In this document: positions 1 to 6,738 of the stretch, piece by piece
How positions within the stretch are numbered: position 1 is the first letter of the stretch
How the letters are laid out: each line of letters begins with the position of its first letter
Origin: an uncultured Bacteroides sp.
GTDB taxonomy: Bacteria; Bacteroidota; Bacteroidia; Bacteroidales; Bacteroidaceae
Direction of reading: 5' to 3'
NCBI GenBank assembly: GCA_949285075.1
Contig: CASDXF010000022.1
Coordinates: 1-44,773, forward strand
Length of the DNA: 44,773 nucleotides
Notes under the pieces: generated by a model
The model's input: only the letters and a program-made list of their open reading frames with translations
Databases searched by the model: none
Told to the model about the DNA's origin: nothing
Made by a program: the position numbers and the translations under genes

Positions 1-433
1 CGAGGATTCGCTTGGGATAGATGTGCCGCAGCTGCGCCGTGTTGACGCTGGTCAGCGCCGACGCGCTGAGCCCCTGCAGGATGCGCGCCACGGTCAGCGT
101 CCAGAAGCCGTCGGCCATCGCGCACACCACGGAGGTCAGCGCGAAGAAGCCCACCCCGGTGAGGAACATCTTGCGGTAGCCCACAATCTCGCCAAGCGCG
201 GCGAACGGCAGCAGCGAGGCCACGATAGCCAGCTGATAGCCGTTGACCACCCACGTGGTGACCGCCGGCGACGTGCCGAACTCCCGCGACAGCGTGGGCA
301 GCACCACGTTCACGATGTTAATGTCGAGCACCGACATGCAGATGGCCAATCCCACGGCCAGCACCGCCCAAGCCCTGCGGGGCATGGGCAGCCCGTCGCG
401 CTCCGCCTCGTTCACAAGTGTATCGTCCTTCAT
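1..433 (-). CDS. MFS transporter, DHA2 (EmrB/QacA) type, truncated by window edge
   Basis: Only the N-terminal 144 codons are in the window; the gene runs off the left end. The start ATG (complement of 431-433) gives a short cytoplasmic N-terminus, then a first membrane helix ending in VLDINIVNVVLPTL, which resembles the D1 signature (LDxTVNVALP) of 14-helix drug:proton antiporters. A second helix follows (TTWVVNGYQLAIVASLLPF), then a motif-A-like loop (LGEIVGYRKMF) and a third helix, then ARILQGLSASAL. Members of this family export drugs, dyes or bile salts across the inner membrane; the substrate here cannot be told. It is divergent from trxB. A possible minus-strand -7 element (TACTTTCG) lies at 488-495. 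Confidence 0.85.
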   Translation of the reverse strand, partial: MKDDTLVNEAERDGLPMPRRAWAVLAVGLAICMSVLDINIVNVVLPTLSREFGTSPAVTTWVVNGYQLAIVASLLPFAALGEIVGYRKMFLTGVGFFALTSVVCAMADGFWTLTVARILQGLSASALTSVNTAQLRHIYPKRIL

Positions 434-487
434 CTCGTCTTTTCGTTAAGTGGGCGGAGAGCCTCGGCCCCCGTCCCGTCCGGGTCG

Positions 488-558
488 CGAAAGTAACGCT
501 TTTCCCGCAAATCGAGCCCGATTTCCCGCCCAAAGCAGGCGGAAAGTCACTATCTTCG
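488..558. promoter_or_regulatory. Divergent promoter region, MFS transporter / trxB
   Basis: Two Bacteroidetes-type -7 elements (TAnnTTTG, allowing C at position 7) point away from each other: TACTTTCG on the minus strand (488-495) toward the transporter and TATCTTCG on the plus strand (551-558) toward trxB. Neither has a clear TTTG at the expected -33 distance, so this is a motif-based proposal only. Confidence 0.4.
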
Positions 559-586
559 CGCATGCGAAACCAAAGACAGTAAGAAT

Positions 587-1534
587 ATGGAAACAGAAAA
601 AGTGAAGTGCCTGATTATCGGGTCGGGCCCCGCCGGATACACGGCGGCCATTTACGCGGGGCGGGCCAACCTCGCGCCGGTGCTTTATGAGGGGCTGCAA
701 CCCGGCGGGCAGCTGACGCAGACGACCGACGTGGAGAACTTCCCCGGCTATCCCGCGGGCGTGCAGGGACCTCAGTTGATGGAGGACCTCAAGGCGCAGG
801 CCCAGCGCTTCGGGGCCGACATGCGCTTCGGCGTGGCTACCGCGGCCGACCTGAGCGAGGCGCCCTACCGCGTCACCATCGACGGGGAGAAGACGCTTGA
901 GGCCGAGACGCTCATCATCGCCACCGGAGCCACGGCCAAGTATCTGGGGCTGGAGGACGAGAAGAAATACGCCGGCATGGGAGTGAGCGCCTGCGCCACG
1001 TGCGACGGCTTCTTCTACCGCAAGAAGGTGGTGGCCGTGGTAGGCGGCGGCGACACGGCCTGCGAGGAGGCCATCTACCTTGCGGGACTGGCCTCGAAGG
1101 TCTACCTCATCGTGCGCAAGCCCTATCTGAGGGCCTCCCGAATCATGCAGGAGCGGGTGCTGAAGCACGAGAGGATAGAGGTGCTCTTCGAGCATAACGC
1201 CGTGGGACTGTACGGCGACAACGGCGTGGAGGGCGTCCACTTGGTAAGGCGCATGGGCGAGGCCGACGAGCAGCGGTACGACCGGGCGATAGACGGGTTC
1301 TTCCTCGCCATCGGGCACAAGCCCAACTCGGACATCTTCAAGCCGTGGGTCAAGACCGACGAGGTGGGATACATCATGACCGAGGGCGACTCGCCCCGTA
1401 CCGGCATCCCGGGCGTGTTCGCTGCGGGCGACGTGGCCGACCCGCACTACCGTCAGGCCATCACGGCGGCGGCCAGCGGCTGCAAGGCGGCTATCGAGGC
1501 CGAGCGTTACCTGTCCGAGCGCGGGATGGTGTAG
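587..1534 (+). CDS. trxB: Thioredoxin-disulfide reductase
   Basis: Cytoplasmic FAD/NADPH flavoenzyme that reduces oxidised thioredoxin. At 315 residues it is the usual size of the low-molecular-weight bacterial enzyme. Visible motifs: FAD-binding GxGxxG (GSGPAG, residues 12-17), the redox-active pair CATC at C136 and C139 followed by D140, a second nucleotide-binding GGGDTA (153-158) for NADPH, and the C-terminal FAD signature GVFAAGDVAD. The start ATG at 587 gives METEKVKCLIIG, a normal N-terminus. The gene appears to be monocistronic and GC-rich, divergent from the transporter upstream, and ends before a hairpin shared with the convergent Crp/Fnr gene. Confidence 0.97.
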   Translation: METEKVKCLIIGSGPAGYTAAIYAGRANLAPVLYEGLQPGGQLTQTTDVENFPGYPAGVQGPQLMEDLKAQAQRFGADMRFGVATAADLSEAPYRVTIDGEKTLEAETLIIATGATAKYLGLEDEKKYAGMGVSACATCDGFFYRKKVVAVVGGGDTACEEAIYLAGLASKVYLIVRKPYLRASRIMQERVLKHERIEVLFEHNAVGLYGDNGVEGVHLVRRMGEADEQRYDRAIDGFFLAIGHKPNSDIFKPWVKTDEVGYIMTEGDSPRTGIPGVFAAGDVADPHYRQAITAAASGCKAAIEAERYLSERGMV

Positions 1535-1576
1535 CCTATAATATTGTATATATATATAATAATGTGTAGGGCGAGC

Positions 1577-1617
1577 GGCGCGGCGGGAGCTTTCGGGCTT
1601 CTTCCGCGCCCTTTCCT
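1577..1617 (+). terminator. Intrinsic terminator after trxB
   Basis: GGCGCGG (1577-1583) pairs perfectly with CCGCGCC (1604-1610), extended inward by GGAGC/GCTTC, and is followed by CTTTCCTTTA. It lies between convergent genes, so it may act in both directions. Confidence 0.5.
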
Positions 1618-2319
1618 TTATCCTATCTTGCTTATCTTTCTCAGCTTCTCCTCTTCGATGAGCTTGATTTTGCGTCCGTCGATGGTGATGAGCCGCTCGT
1701 TGGCGAACTGCGAGAGGGTGCGTATGGCGTTGGAGGGGGTCATGTTCGAGAGGTTGGCCAAGTCCTCGCGCGAGAGGTAGATGCTTAGCGTGGAGCCGTC
1801 CTCCTCCAAGCCGTAGTTCTCTTTAAGGAAGAGCAGCGACTCGGCGAGCCTTCCGCGGATATGCTTCTGCGTCAGGTTGACGGTGCGCACGTCGGCTATG
1901 CCCAAGTCGATGGAAAGGTGTTGGATGAAGAACATGGCGAGCTTGTTGTTCTGCGTGACCAGTGAGGTGATAGTGGAGAGGGGAACCTGACAGACTACCG
2001 AGGGCTCGAAGGCGGCCGCCGCCGTGACGAAGTCCTCCTGCGCGAAGTAGGCCCGGTACGCGAAATACTCTTTGGGCTTAATCATCCGGATGATTTGGCT
2101 TCTGCCTCCCACTCCGTCCTTGTATATCTTCACCTTCCCGCTGATGAGGCACATCAGGTGGGTAGGCGTCTCCCCCTCGCAATAGATCATCTCGTTCTTC
2201 TTATAGGCCTGTATGGTATAATTGTTCATCAGCACTCCCCTCTGACGCTTGTTCAGGGGAGCCAACATGTCGGCCAACGCTTCCGAAACGTTGATGTCTG
2301 CTATGCTCTTTCTTGCCAT
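1618..2319 (-). CDS. Crp/Fnr-family transcriptional regulator
   Basis: A 233-residue protein with the two-domain layout of this family: an N-terminal cyclic-nucleotide-binding-like beta-barrel (about 20-130; note GKVKIYKDG and the PKEYFAY turn), a long dimerisation helix (about 140-170), and a C-terminal winged helix with HTH around 181-210 (YLSREDLANLSNMTPSNAIR). The cysteines are not arranged as an Fnr iron-sulfur cluster, so an oxygen-sensing Fnr role is not supported; the ligand is unknown. It lies directly downstream of glnN in the same direction but behind a terminator-like hairpin and its own promoter, so it is probably a separate unit. Its DNA target could include the palindromes before glnN, but that is inference. 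Confidence 0.88.
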   Translation of the reverse strand: MARKSIADINVSEALADMLAPLNKRQRGVLMNNYTIQAYKKNEMIYCEGETPTHLMCLISGKVKIYKDGVGGRSQIIRMIKPKEYFAYRAYFAQEDFVTAAAAFEPSVVCQVPLSTITSLVTQNNKLAMFFIQHLSIDLGIADVRTVNLTQKHIRGRLAESLLFLKENYGLEEDGSTLSIYLSREDLANLSNMTPSNAIRTLSQFANERLITIDGRKIKLIEEEKLRKISKIG

Positions 2320-2347
2320 AGATGTTCTAAAACCATGTTATAGAGCA

Positions 2348-2355
2348 CAAAAGTA
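2348..2355 (-). promoter_or_regulatory. -7 element of the Crp/Fnr gene
   Basis: The minus strand reads TACTTTTG, a perfect TAnnTTTG, 29 bp before the ATG. No convincing -33 TTTG is present. Confidence 0.5.
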
Positions 2356-2456
2356 GAAAGAAAAAACGAGAAAGTAAGCGTGCGGGGCGAAAAATCGTCC
2401 CGAAGGAGGGAATCGGGCGGCGCGTCGGGCCTCCCGGGGCGGGGCTGAGAACAAGC

Positions 2457-2484
2457 GAGGCCGCATCCGGGAAGGGGCGGCCTC
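2457..2484 (-). terminator. Terminator after glnN
   Basis: Perfect 8-bp stem GAGGCCGC (2457-2464) / GCGGCCTC (2477-2484) with a 12-base loop, 15 bp past the glnN stop. The minus-strand tail (GCTTGTTCTC) is only moderately T-rich. Confidence 0.55.
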
Positions 2485-2499
2485 GTCCTGTAGAGTGGA

Positions 2500-4689
2500 T
2501 TATTTCGTGAAGAGCAGCTCCCTGTACTTGGGCAGCGGCCATATCTCGTCGTCGACCTCCATCTCCAGATGGTCGATGTGGTCTCTTATCTTGGTGAGGT
2601 ACGGCCGTACGTGCTCCTCGTATTCGAAGGCCCTCTGCGTATAGTTCTCCTTGTGGTTGGCCACCTTGCGGGCCTCGGTCATCTCGCGCACCAGCGTCTT
2701 TATGGCGGTGACGCGGTGGGATATTTCCCGAATCAGTTCCTTGCGGTCCGCGCTCAGCGTCTCGTACTCCTCGGGGTCGAATATCTCTTTCAGGCCCCGC
2801 ATGTTTTCCAACAACCGGTTTTGGTAGGTCACGGCGGTAGGCACGATGTGGTTGATGGCCAAGTCGCCCAGTACGCGGCTCTCAATCTGCACCTTCATGG
2901 TGTACTTCTCCAGTTCCACTTCCAGACGGCTGTTCAGCTCCGTCTCGTTGAAGATGCGTTCGCCGATGAGCACCGCCTTCGACTGGTTGTCCACGTAGTG
3001 CATCAGCGCCTCCGGCACGTGGCAGATGTTGGTCAGTCCCCGGCGCTCGGCCTCCTGCTTCCACTCCTCGGAGTATCCGTCGCCCTCGAAGCGGATAGGC
3101 TCGGAGGCGATGATGGTCTCCTTCAGCACCCGGAATATGGCCTCGTCCTTGCCCACGCCATCCTCCATCAGCTTTTCCACGGAGGCGTGGAACTCGTTCA
3201 GTTGGTTGGCCATCGCCGCGTTGATGGCTATCATGGCGGCGGCGCAGTTGGAGGAGGAGCCTGCGGCGCGGAACTCGAAGCGGTTGCCCGTGAAGGCGAA
3301 GGGCGACGTGCGGTTGCGGTCGGTCGTGTCGAGCAGGATTTCGGGGATGCGGCCGATGCCCAGTTTGAGCGTGGTCTTCTCTTCCGGAGTCATCTTTTCG
3401 TTGCCCACTTGACGCACGATGTCGTCGAGGGTAGCCGAGAGTTGCTTGCCGAGGAAGCAGGAGAGGATGGCGGGAGGAGCCTCGTTAGCGCCCAGACGGT
3501 AGCAGTTGCTTGCGCTCATGATGGAGGCCCTCAGCAAGTCTTGGTTCTTGTACACCATCATCAGCACGTTCACGAGGAAGGTGAGGAACAGCATATTGCC
3601 CTTCGGGTTCTTGCCGGGGGCGAACAGGTTAATGCCCGTGTCGGTGCAGAGCGACCAGTTGTTGTGCTTGCCCGAGCCGTTGACCCCGTTGTAGGGCTTC
3701 TCGTGGAGCAGCACGTTGAAGTGGTGCTTGCGGGCGATGCGCTTCATCAGGTCCATGACGAGCTGATTGTGGTCGTTGGCCAAGTTGCAGTTCTCGAAGA
3801 TGGGGGCCAGTTCGAACTGGTTGGGGGCCACCTCGTTGTGGCGCGTCTTGACGGGAATGCCCAGCTTGTGGCACTCGATTTCTAGCTCCTTCATGAATGC
3901 GGTGACGCGCGGCGGGATGGAGCCGAAGTAGTGGTCCTCCAGTTGTTGGTCCTTAGCCGAGGAGTGGCCCATCAGGGTACGTCCCGTTAGGCAAAGGTCG
4001 GGGCGCGCGTTATATAAGGAAGAGTCCACGAGGAAATACTCCTGCTCCCAACCCAAGTTGGCGAAGACTCTCGTGACGTTCTTGTCGAACAGTTGGCACA
4101 CCTCCGTGGCGGCCTTGTCTACGGCGGCGAGCGCTTTCAGAAGCGGAGTCTTGTAGTCGAGCGCCTCGCCCGTGTAAGAGATGAAGATGGTGGGGATACA
4201 GAGCGTGGAGTCTACCACGAACGCCGGTGAGGAGACGTCCCACGCCGTATAGCCTCTAGCCTCGAAGGTGTTCCGTATGCCTCCGTTGGGGAACGACGAT
4301 GCGTCAGGCTCCTGCTGAATGAGCAGCTTGCCCGAGAAACGCTCGATGATGTCGCCCTCCTCGCCGTACTCGATGAATCCGTCATGCTTTTCCGCTGTGC
4401 CGTCGGTCAGCGGTTGGAACCAGTGCGTGTAGTGGGTCACGTTCAGCGATTTGGCCCAGCTCTTCATGCCGTTGGCCACCAAGTCGGCCACCTCCCGGCT
4501 GATGGGCGTTCCCTTCTCTATGGCGTCTATCACGGCGCGGTACGCCTCTTTGGGCAGATACTCCTGCATCTTCTTACGGTCGAATACATGACTTCCGTAG
4601 TAGTCCGAGAGTTTGTTCGAGGGTGGAGTCACGACCAGTGGCTGCCGGTTGGAAAGCTCTTGCAGAGCGAAAAATCTCAGTTTTGACAT
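2500..4689 (-). CDS. glnN: Glutamine synthetase, type III
   Basis: ATP-dependent ligation of ammonia to glutamate; the main ammonium-assimilating step in the cytoplasm. The 729-residue length is that of the GSIII family (large enzymes typical of Bacteroidetes and some cyanobacteria), far above GSI or GSII. Visible features: N-terminal GSIII region with FVVDSTLCIPTIF and GEALDYKTPLLKAL; the active-site strand EQEYFLVD; KTRHNEVAPNQFELAP; and the ATP/glutamate-binding NGSGKHNNWSL, with N337 starting NGSG. The C-terminal RTSPFAFTGNRFEFRAAGSSSN matches the glutamate-binding signature. Start MSKLRFFALQELSNRQP is the family's usual N-terminus. Transcribed alone; two 21-bp palindromes upstream suggest dedicated, probably nitrogen-linked, control. 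Confidence 0.97.
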   Translation of the reverse strand: MSKLRFFALQELSNRQPLVVTPPSNKLSDYYGSHVFDRKKMQEYLPKEAYRAVIDAIEKGTPISREVADLVANGMKSWAKSLNVTHYTHWFQPLTDGTAEKHDGFIEYGEEGDIIERFSGKLLIQQEPDASSFPNGGIRNTFEARGYTAWDVSSPAFVVDSTLCIPTIFISYTGEALDYKTPLLKALAAVDKAATEVCQLFDKNVTRVFANLGWEQEYFLVDSSLYNARPDLCLTGRTLMGHSSAKDQQLEDHYFGSIPPRVTAFMKELEIECHKLGIPVKTRHNEVAPNQFELAPIFENCNLANDHNQLVMDLMKRIARKHHFNVLLHEKPYNGVNGSGKHNNWSLCTDTGINLFAPGKNPKGNMLFLTFLVNVLMMVYKNQDLLRASIMSASNCYRLGANEAPPAILSCFLGKQLSATLDDIVRQVGNEKMTPEEKTTLKLGIGRIPEILLDTTDRNRTSPFAFTGNRFEFRAAGSSSNCAAAMIAINAAMANQLNEFHASVEKLMEDGVGKDEAIFRVLKETIIASEPIRFEGDGYSEEWKQEAERRGLTNICHVPEALMHYVDNQSKAVLIGERIFNETELNSRLEVELEKYTMKVQIESRVLGDLAINHIVPTAVTYQNRLLENMRGLKEIFDPEEYETLSADRKELIREISHRVTAIKTLVREMTEARKVANHKENYTQRAFEYEEHVRPYLTKIRDHIDHLEMEVDDEIWPLPKYRELLFTK

Positions 4690-4719
4690 AATACCGTCCT
4701 ATTATTTAGTTTGACGGCG

Positions 4720-4727
4720 CAAAATTA
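4720..4727 (-). promoter_or_regulatory. -7 element of glnN
   Basis: The minus strand reads TAATTTTG (perfect TAnnTTTG), placing the start of transcription near 4714. At the -33 position there is no TTTG; the site is occupied by palindrome 1 (4744-4764), as expected for an activator-dependent promoter. Confidence 0.55.
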
Positions 4728-4743
4728 GCGGTTTTTCTGTAAC

Positions 4744-4764
4744 TACCCCTATTATTAAAGGGTG
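4744..4764. promoter_or_regulatory. Palindromic operator 1 upstream of glnN
   Basis: Imperfect 21-bp palindrome with arms ACCCCT and AAGGGT around an AT-rich centre. Its centre (4754) is about 40 bp upstream of the inferred glnN transcription start, the place where class II activators such as Crp/Fnr proteins bind. The binder is unknown. Confidence 0.5.
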
Positions 4765-4797
4765 AATGTGAGAAAATGAATGATATTATGTGTAATA

Positions 4798-4818
4798 TAC
4801 CCCTTTTTATCAGGGGTG
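4798..4818. promoter_or_regulatory. Palindromic operator 2 upstream of glnN
   Basis: Second 21-bp copy with perfect arms, ACCCCT-N7-AGGGGT. It lies 54 bp (centre to centre) from palindrome 1, roughly five helical turns, so both would face the same side of the DNA. Confidence 0.5.
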
Positions 4819-5267
4819 GTTCGGGAAAACAAAGCTCTCGCTTAATGATGCCAAACCAGATGCCTGAGGGCGAGAAGCAGCGGAAGGAGGCGAAAACACG
4901 GTTACTCGCCTGAAGAAACGTCATTAGGCAACGGGAAGTTGTTCCACAGGTAACGGGGATTTTACGTTTATGCGGAAAAGGACGCTTCGTAATGCGCCGA
5001 TTTTTCTTTCTGGATTATGTTGATTTTATTCGCATAAGAAGAGCGGGGCCCGCCTTCTCTTCGCTCAGAAGATACGCTTTGTCATATTCATCTTAAAGCC
5101 CGTTTATATTTTGCGTTTAGGTGATTTAGCCGGGGCTTTTTTCGCTCTTTTTTCCGGTCTCTTCACCTGATTTCGTTCGTCAGATAGCCTATTGTCTTTC
5201 TTGCGAAATAGAGAAGGCGTCTTTGAAAAAACGCTCTTGAATAAACCCGAGTAAGAATTAAGCGGTT
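4819..5267. other. Non-coding stretch upstream of glnN
   Basis: No gene with a credible product is visible. Open frames here are short, lysine/serine-rich, unlike known proteins and without a start context. It carries AT-rich sequence and small GC-rich inverted repeats (about 5041-5070) of unknown meaning. Confidence 0.6.
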
Positions 5268-5806
5268 TCTTAAAAAATGACCATTCTGAAAAATGGAACA
5301 TTTTATGCGTTCCAGAATGCGATAATTCCGATTGAGGTGCGGCCCGGACGAAAAGAACGCGGTGTAGGAGCGTTAGCGAAATTCAGGATGTCAGCATATC
5401 GGGATATAACGTAACGTTTCTTTCTCTTTGATGTGACAACTGTTTCTTATTGTTTATACATTAATTTATATGATGTGATATGGATACTTTCATTCTGTTC
5501 GGAAAAGTTGTTCAATTAGCAGCCAAAAAGAGTAAAATCCCCGTTCCATTTATGGGAAAGGGCTTCCGCTTGCGAGTGGAAGGGCGATGGCTCGCGAGAA
5601 ATAGGGCGACGGCTCGTGAACGATAGCCTTTCGCCGCAAGCGAAAAAGCGTCTTTTTATTTCTTCTAAAGAGCCCGGGAATGAATATTTATGCAATTTTT
5701 CGCCCGAATATGCAGTTTTTATGCGTTTTTTATGCAGTCTGACTACTGGAAACGAAACTTTTGTCAAGTCAATTTTTAAGGGAAATCTTAAAAATGGAAC
5801 ATTTTC
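5268..5806 (+). repeat. Dispersed non-coding repeat, copy A
   Basis: About 540 bp that recurs in reverse orientation at 16080-16645. Conserved blocks in the same order: (1) 5270-5402, near 85% identical by hand count to the other copy, containing the small palindrome AAAATG-GAA-CATTTT and the wider pair CATTCTG/CAGAATG; (2) 5583-5628, with repeated GGCTCGyGAr and AnATAGGGC; (3) 5690-5737, with several TGCATAAAA/TTTTTATGCA-like words; (4) 5785-5805, a second TCTTAAAAAT-GGAACATTTT word like that opening block 1. The element thus begins and ends with related direct repeats. A 9-bp hairpin ATTTTTAAG/CTTAAAAAT lies at 5772-5795. No coding frame is shared between copies. Confidence 0.75.
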
Positions 5807-6074
5807 TCTCCTTTTTCTTCATCACGTGTCCCGTGCAAATCGAGCCTTTTATTCGGGCGGATTTTTTTATCCGTTTTCCGCCGGTTTTCCTTTTTGCTTT
5901 CCTTGATGTAACCGGCGTTTCGTCGTGGGAGGGTACTCGACCTGAACGGGTGCTCGCTTACGGTTTGGCGTTCTGTATTTTCTCTTTTATGCCGTGAGTA
6001 TAGAGTTAAACTTTCTTATTATTGTGCTTTGTGGGCCTTTTCTTGTCTTTTTTTATCAATTAGTTTGAAAAAAG
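5807..6074. other. AT-rich non-coding stretch before the AraC-type gene
   Basis: Phenylalanine-rich open frames occur on the plus strand but their composition follows T-runs and they match no family I know. Nothing else is seen besides the hairpins listed next. Confidence 0.5.
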
Positions 6075-6100
6075 CGCACAAAAATATTGTGCGTTTTAAA
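6075..6100 (+). terminator. Hairpin with T/A tract, possible terminator
   Basis: CGCACAA (6075-6081) pairs with TTGTGCG (6087-6093) and is flanked by A- and T-runs. It could end any transcript entering from repeat A; a role in the AraC-type gene's promoter is equally possible. Confidence 0.35.
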
Positions 6101-6111
6101 AAAAAGTAAGA

Positions 6112-6156
6112 CATTTGTAACATTAAATGTTGTAAGGAGACAACATGATACAAATG
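6112..6156 (+). promoter_or_regulatory. Long inverted repeat in the leader of the AraC-type gene
   Basis: CATTTGTA (6112-6119) pairs with TACAAATG (6149-6156), and inside it ATGTTGT (6127-6133) pairs with ACAACAT (6140-6146), leaving AAGGAG as the loop. It ends 25 bp before the ATG. It could be an RNA hairpin exposing a purine-rich loop, or a DNA operator for the AraC-type protein itself. Confidence 0.55.
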
Positions 6157-6181
6157 AACAACCCCCTAACTATTAAAATTG

Positions 6182-6643
6182 ATGAATGATTTAGAGAACA
6201 AAACAATGGAGGAAACTCCTAAGAAACGCCCTTATAATCTGAGGGAGAAAAAGGAAAAGAATGCGGCTTATCGGTCTTTAATCAGACCGGAGTTGGCGGA
6301 TGAGTTGTACGATAAAATCTTAAACATTATCGTTGTTCAGAAAAAGTACAAGGACCCTGCCTATTCAGCGAAGGAGTTGGCTAAAGAGCTTAAGACAAAC
6401 ACCCGTTATCTGTCGGCTGTGGTAAATTCGCGTTTTGGCATGAATTATTCTTGTCTGTTGAATGAATATCGGGTGAAAGACGCCATGCACTTATTGACGG
6501 ACAAACGATATGCGGACAAGAACGTGGAGGAAATCAGCGCTATGGTAGGTTTCGCTAATCGCCAGTCTTTTTACGCCGCGTTCTACAAGAACGTGGGTGA
6601 GACTCCTAACGGCTATCGTAAGAAACATGCCGAGAAGAAGTAG
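6182..6643 (+). CDS. Small AraC-type HTH transcriptional regulator
   Basis: 153 residues when started at the ATG at 6182 (a TTG one codon earlier is less likely). A charged N-terminus (KKRPYNLREKKEKNAAYR) precedes a tandem HTH domain of AraC type at about 45-150: first helix pair YSAKELAKELKTNTRYLSAVVNSRFG, second NVEEISAMVGFANRQSFYAAFYKNVGETPNGYRK, the classic AraC C-terminal signature. There is no sensor, receiver or membrane segment, so it resembles the stand-alone output domains common in Bacteroides. It is followed by the dipeptidyl peptidase gene 95 bp on, which has its own promoter-like elements. Target genes unknown. Confidence 0.85.
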   Translation: MNDLENKTMEETPKKRPYNLREKKEKNAAYRSLIRPELADELYDKILNIIVVQKKYKDPAYSAKELAKELKTNTRYLSAVVNSRFGMNYSCLLNEYRVKDAMHLLTDKRYADKNVEEISAMVGFANRQSFYAAFYKNVGETPNGYRKKHAEKK

Positions 6644-6673
6644 CTGTAACGGCGAAAGATAAAGGAAGGGAAT

Positions 6674-6730
6674 TATCTTTGTTTTCTTATTCGAAGGTAA
6701 TTCCTTTTTTGTTTTACTTGATTAACTTTG
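6674..6730 (+). promoter_or_regulatory. Two -7 elements before the dipeptidyl peptidase gene
   Basis: TATCTTTG (6674-6681) and TAACTTTG (6723-6730) both match TAnnTTTG exactly. The second ends only 8 bp before the ATG at 6739, so if used it would give an almost leaderless mRNA; the first gives a leader of about 50 bases. Neither has a matching -33 TTTG. Confidence 0.45.
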
Positions 6731-6738
6731 TATTCATA

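Noticed and set aside
446-1447. 333-codon open frame opposite trxB
   Set aside because: Antisense of trxB, no recognisable domain, overlaps the divergent promoter region.
1544-1560. TATATATATA run as a phase-variable or replication element
   Set aside because: It lies between convergent genes outside coding sequence and has no partner motif; simple AT-rich spacer is enough.
2569-3885. 438-codon open frame opposite glnN
   Set aside because: Valine/leucine/histidine-rich antisense translation of the confirmed GSIII gene.
5104-5997. Small open frames in the first long gap
   Set aside because: They overlap the dispersed repeat; the inverted copy does not keep the same frames, and the predicted peptides look like random AT-rich sequence.
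6674-6738. Longer dipeptidyl peptidase start at 6679
   Set aside because: It would begin with TTG inside a promoter element and hide a typical lipoprotein signal that starts at 6739.
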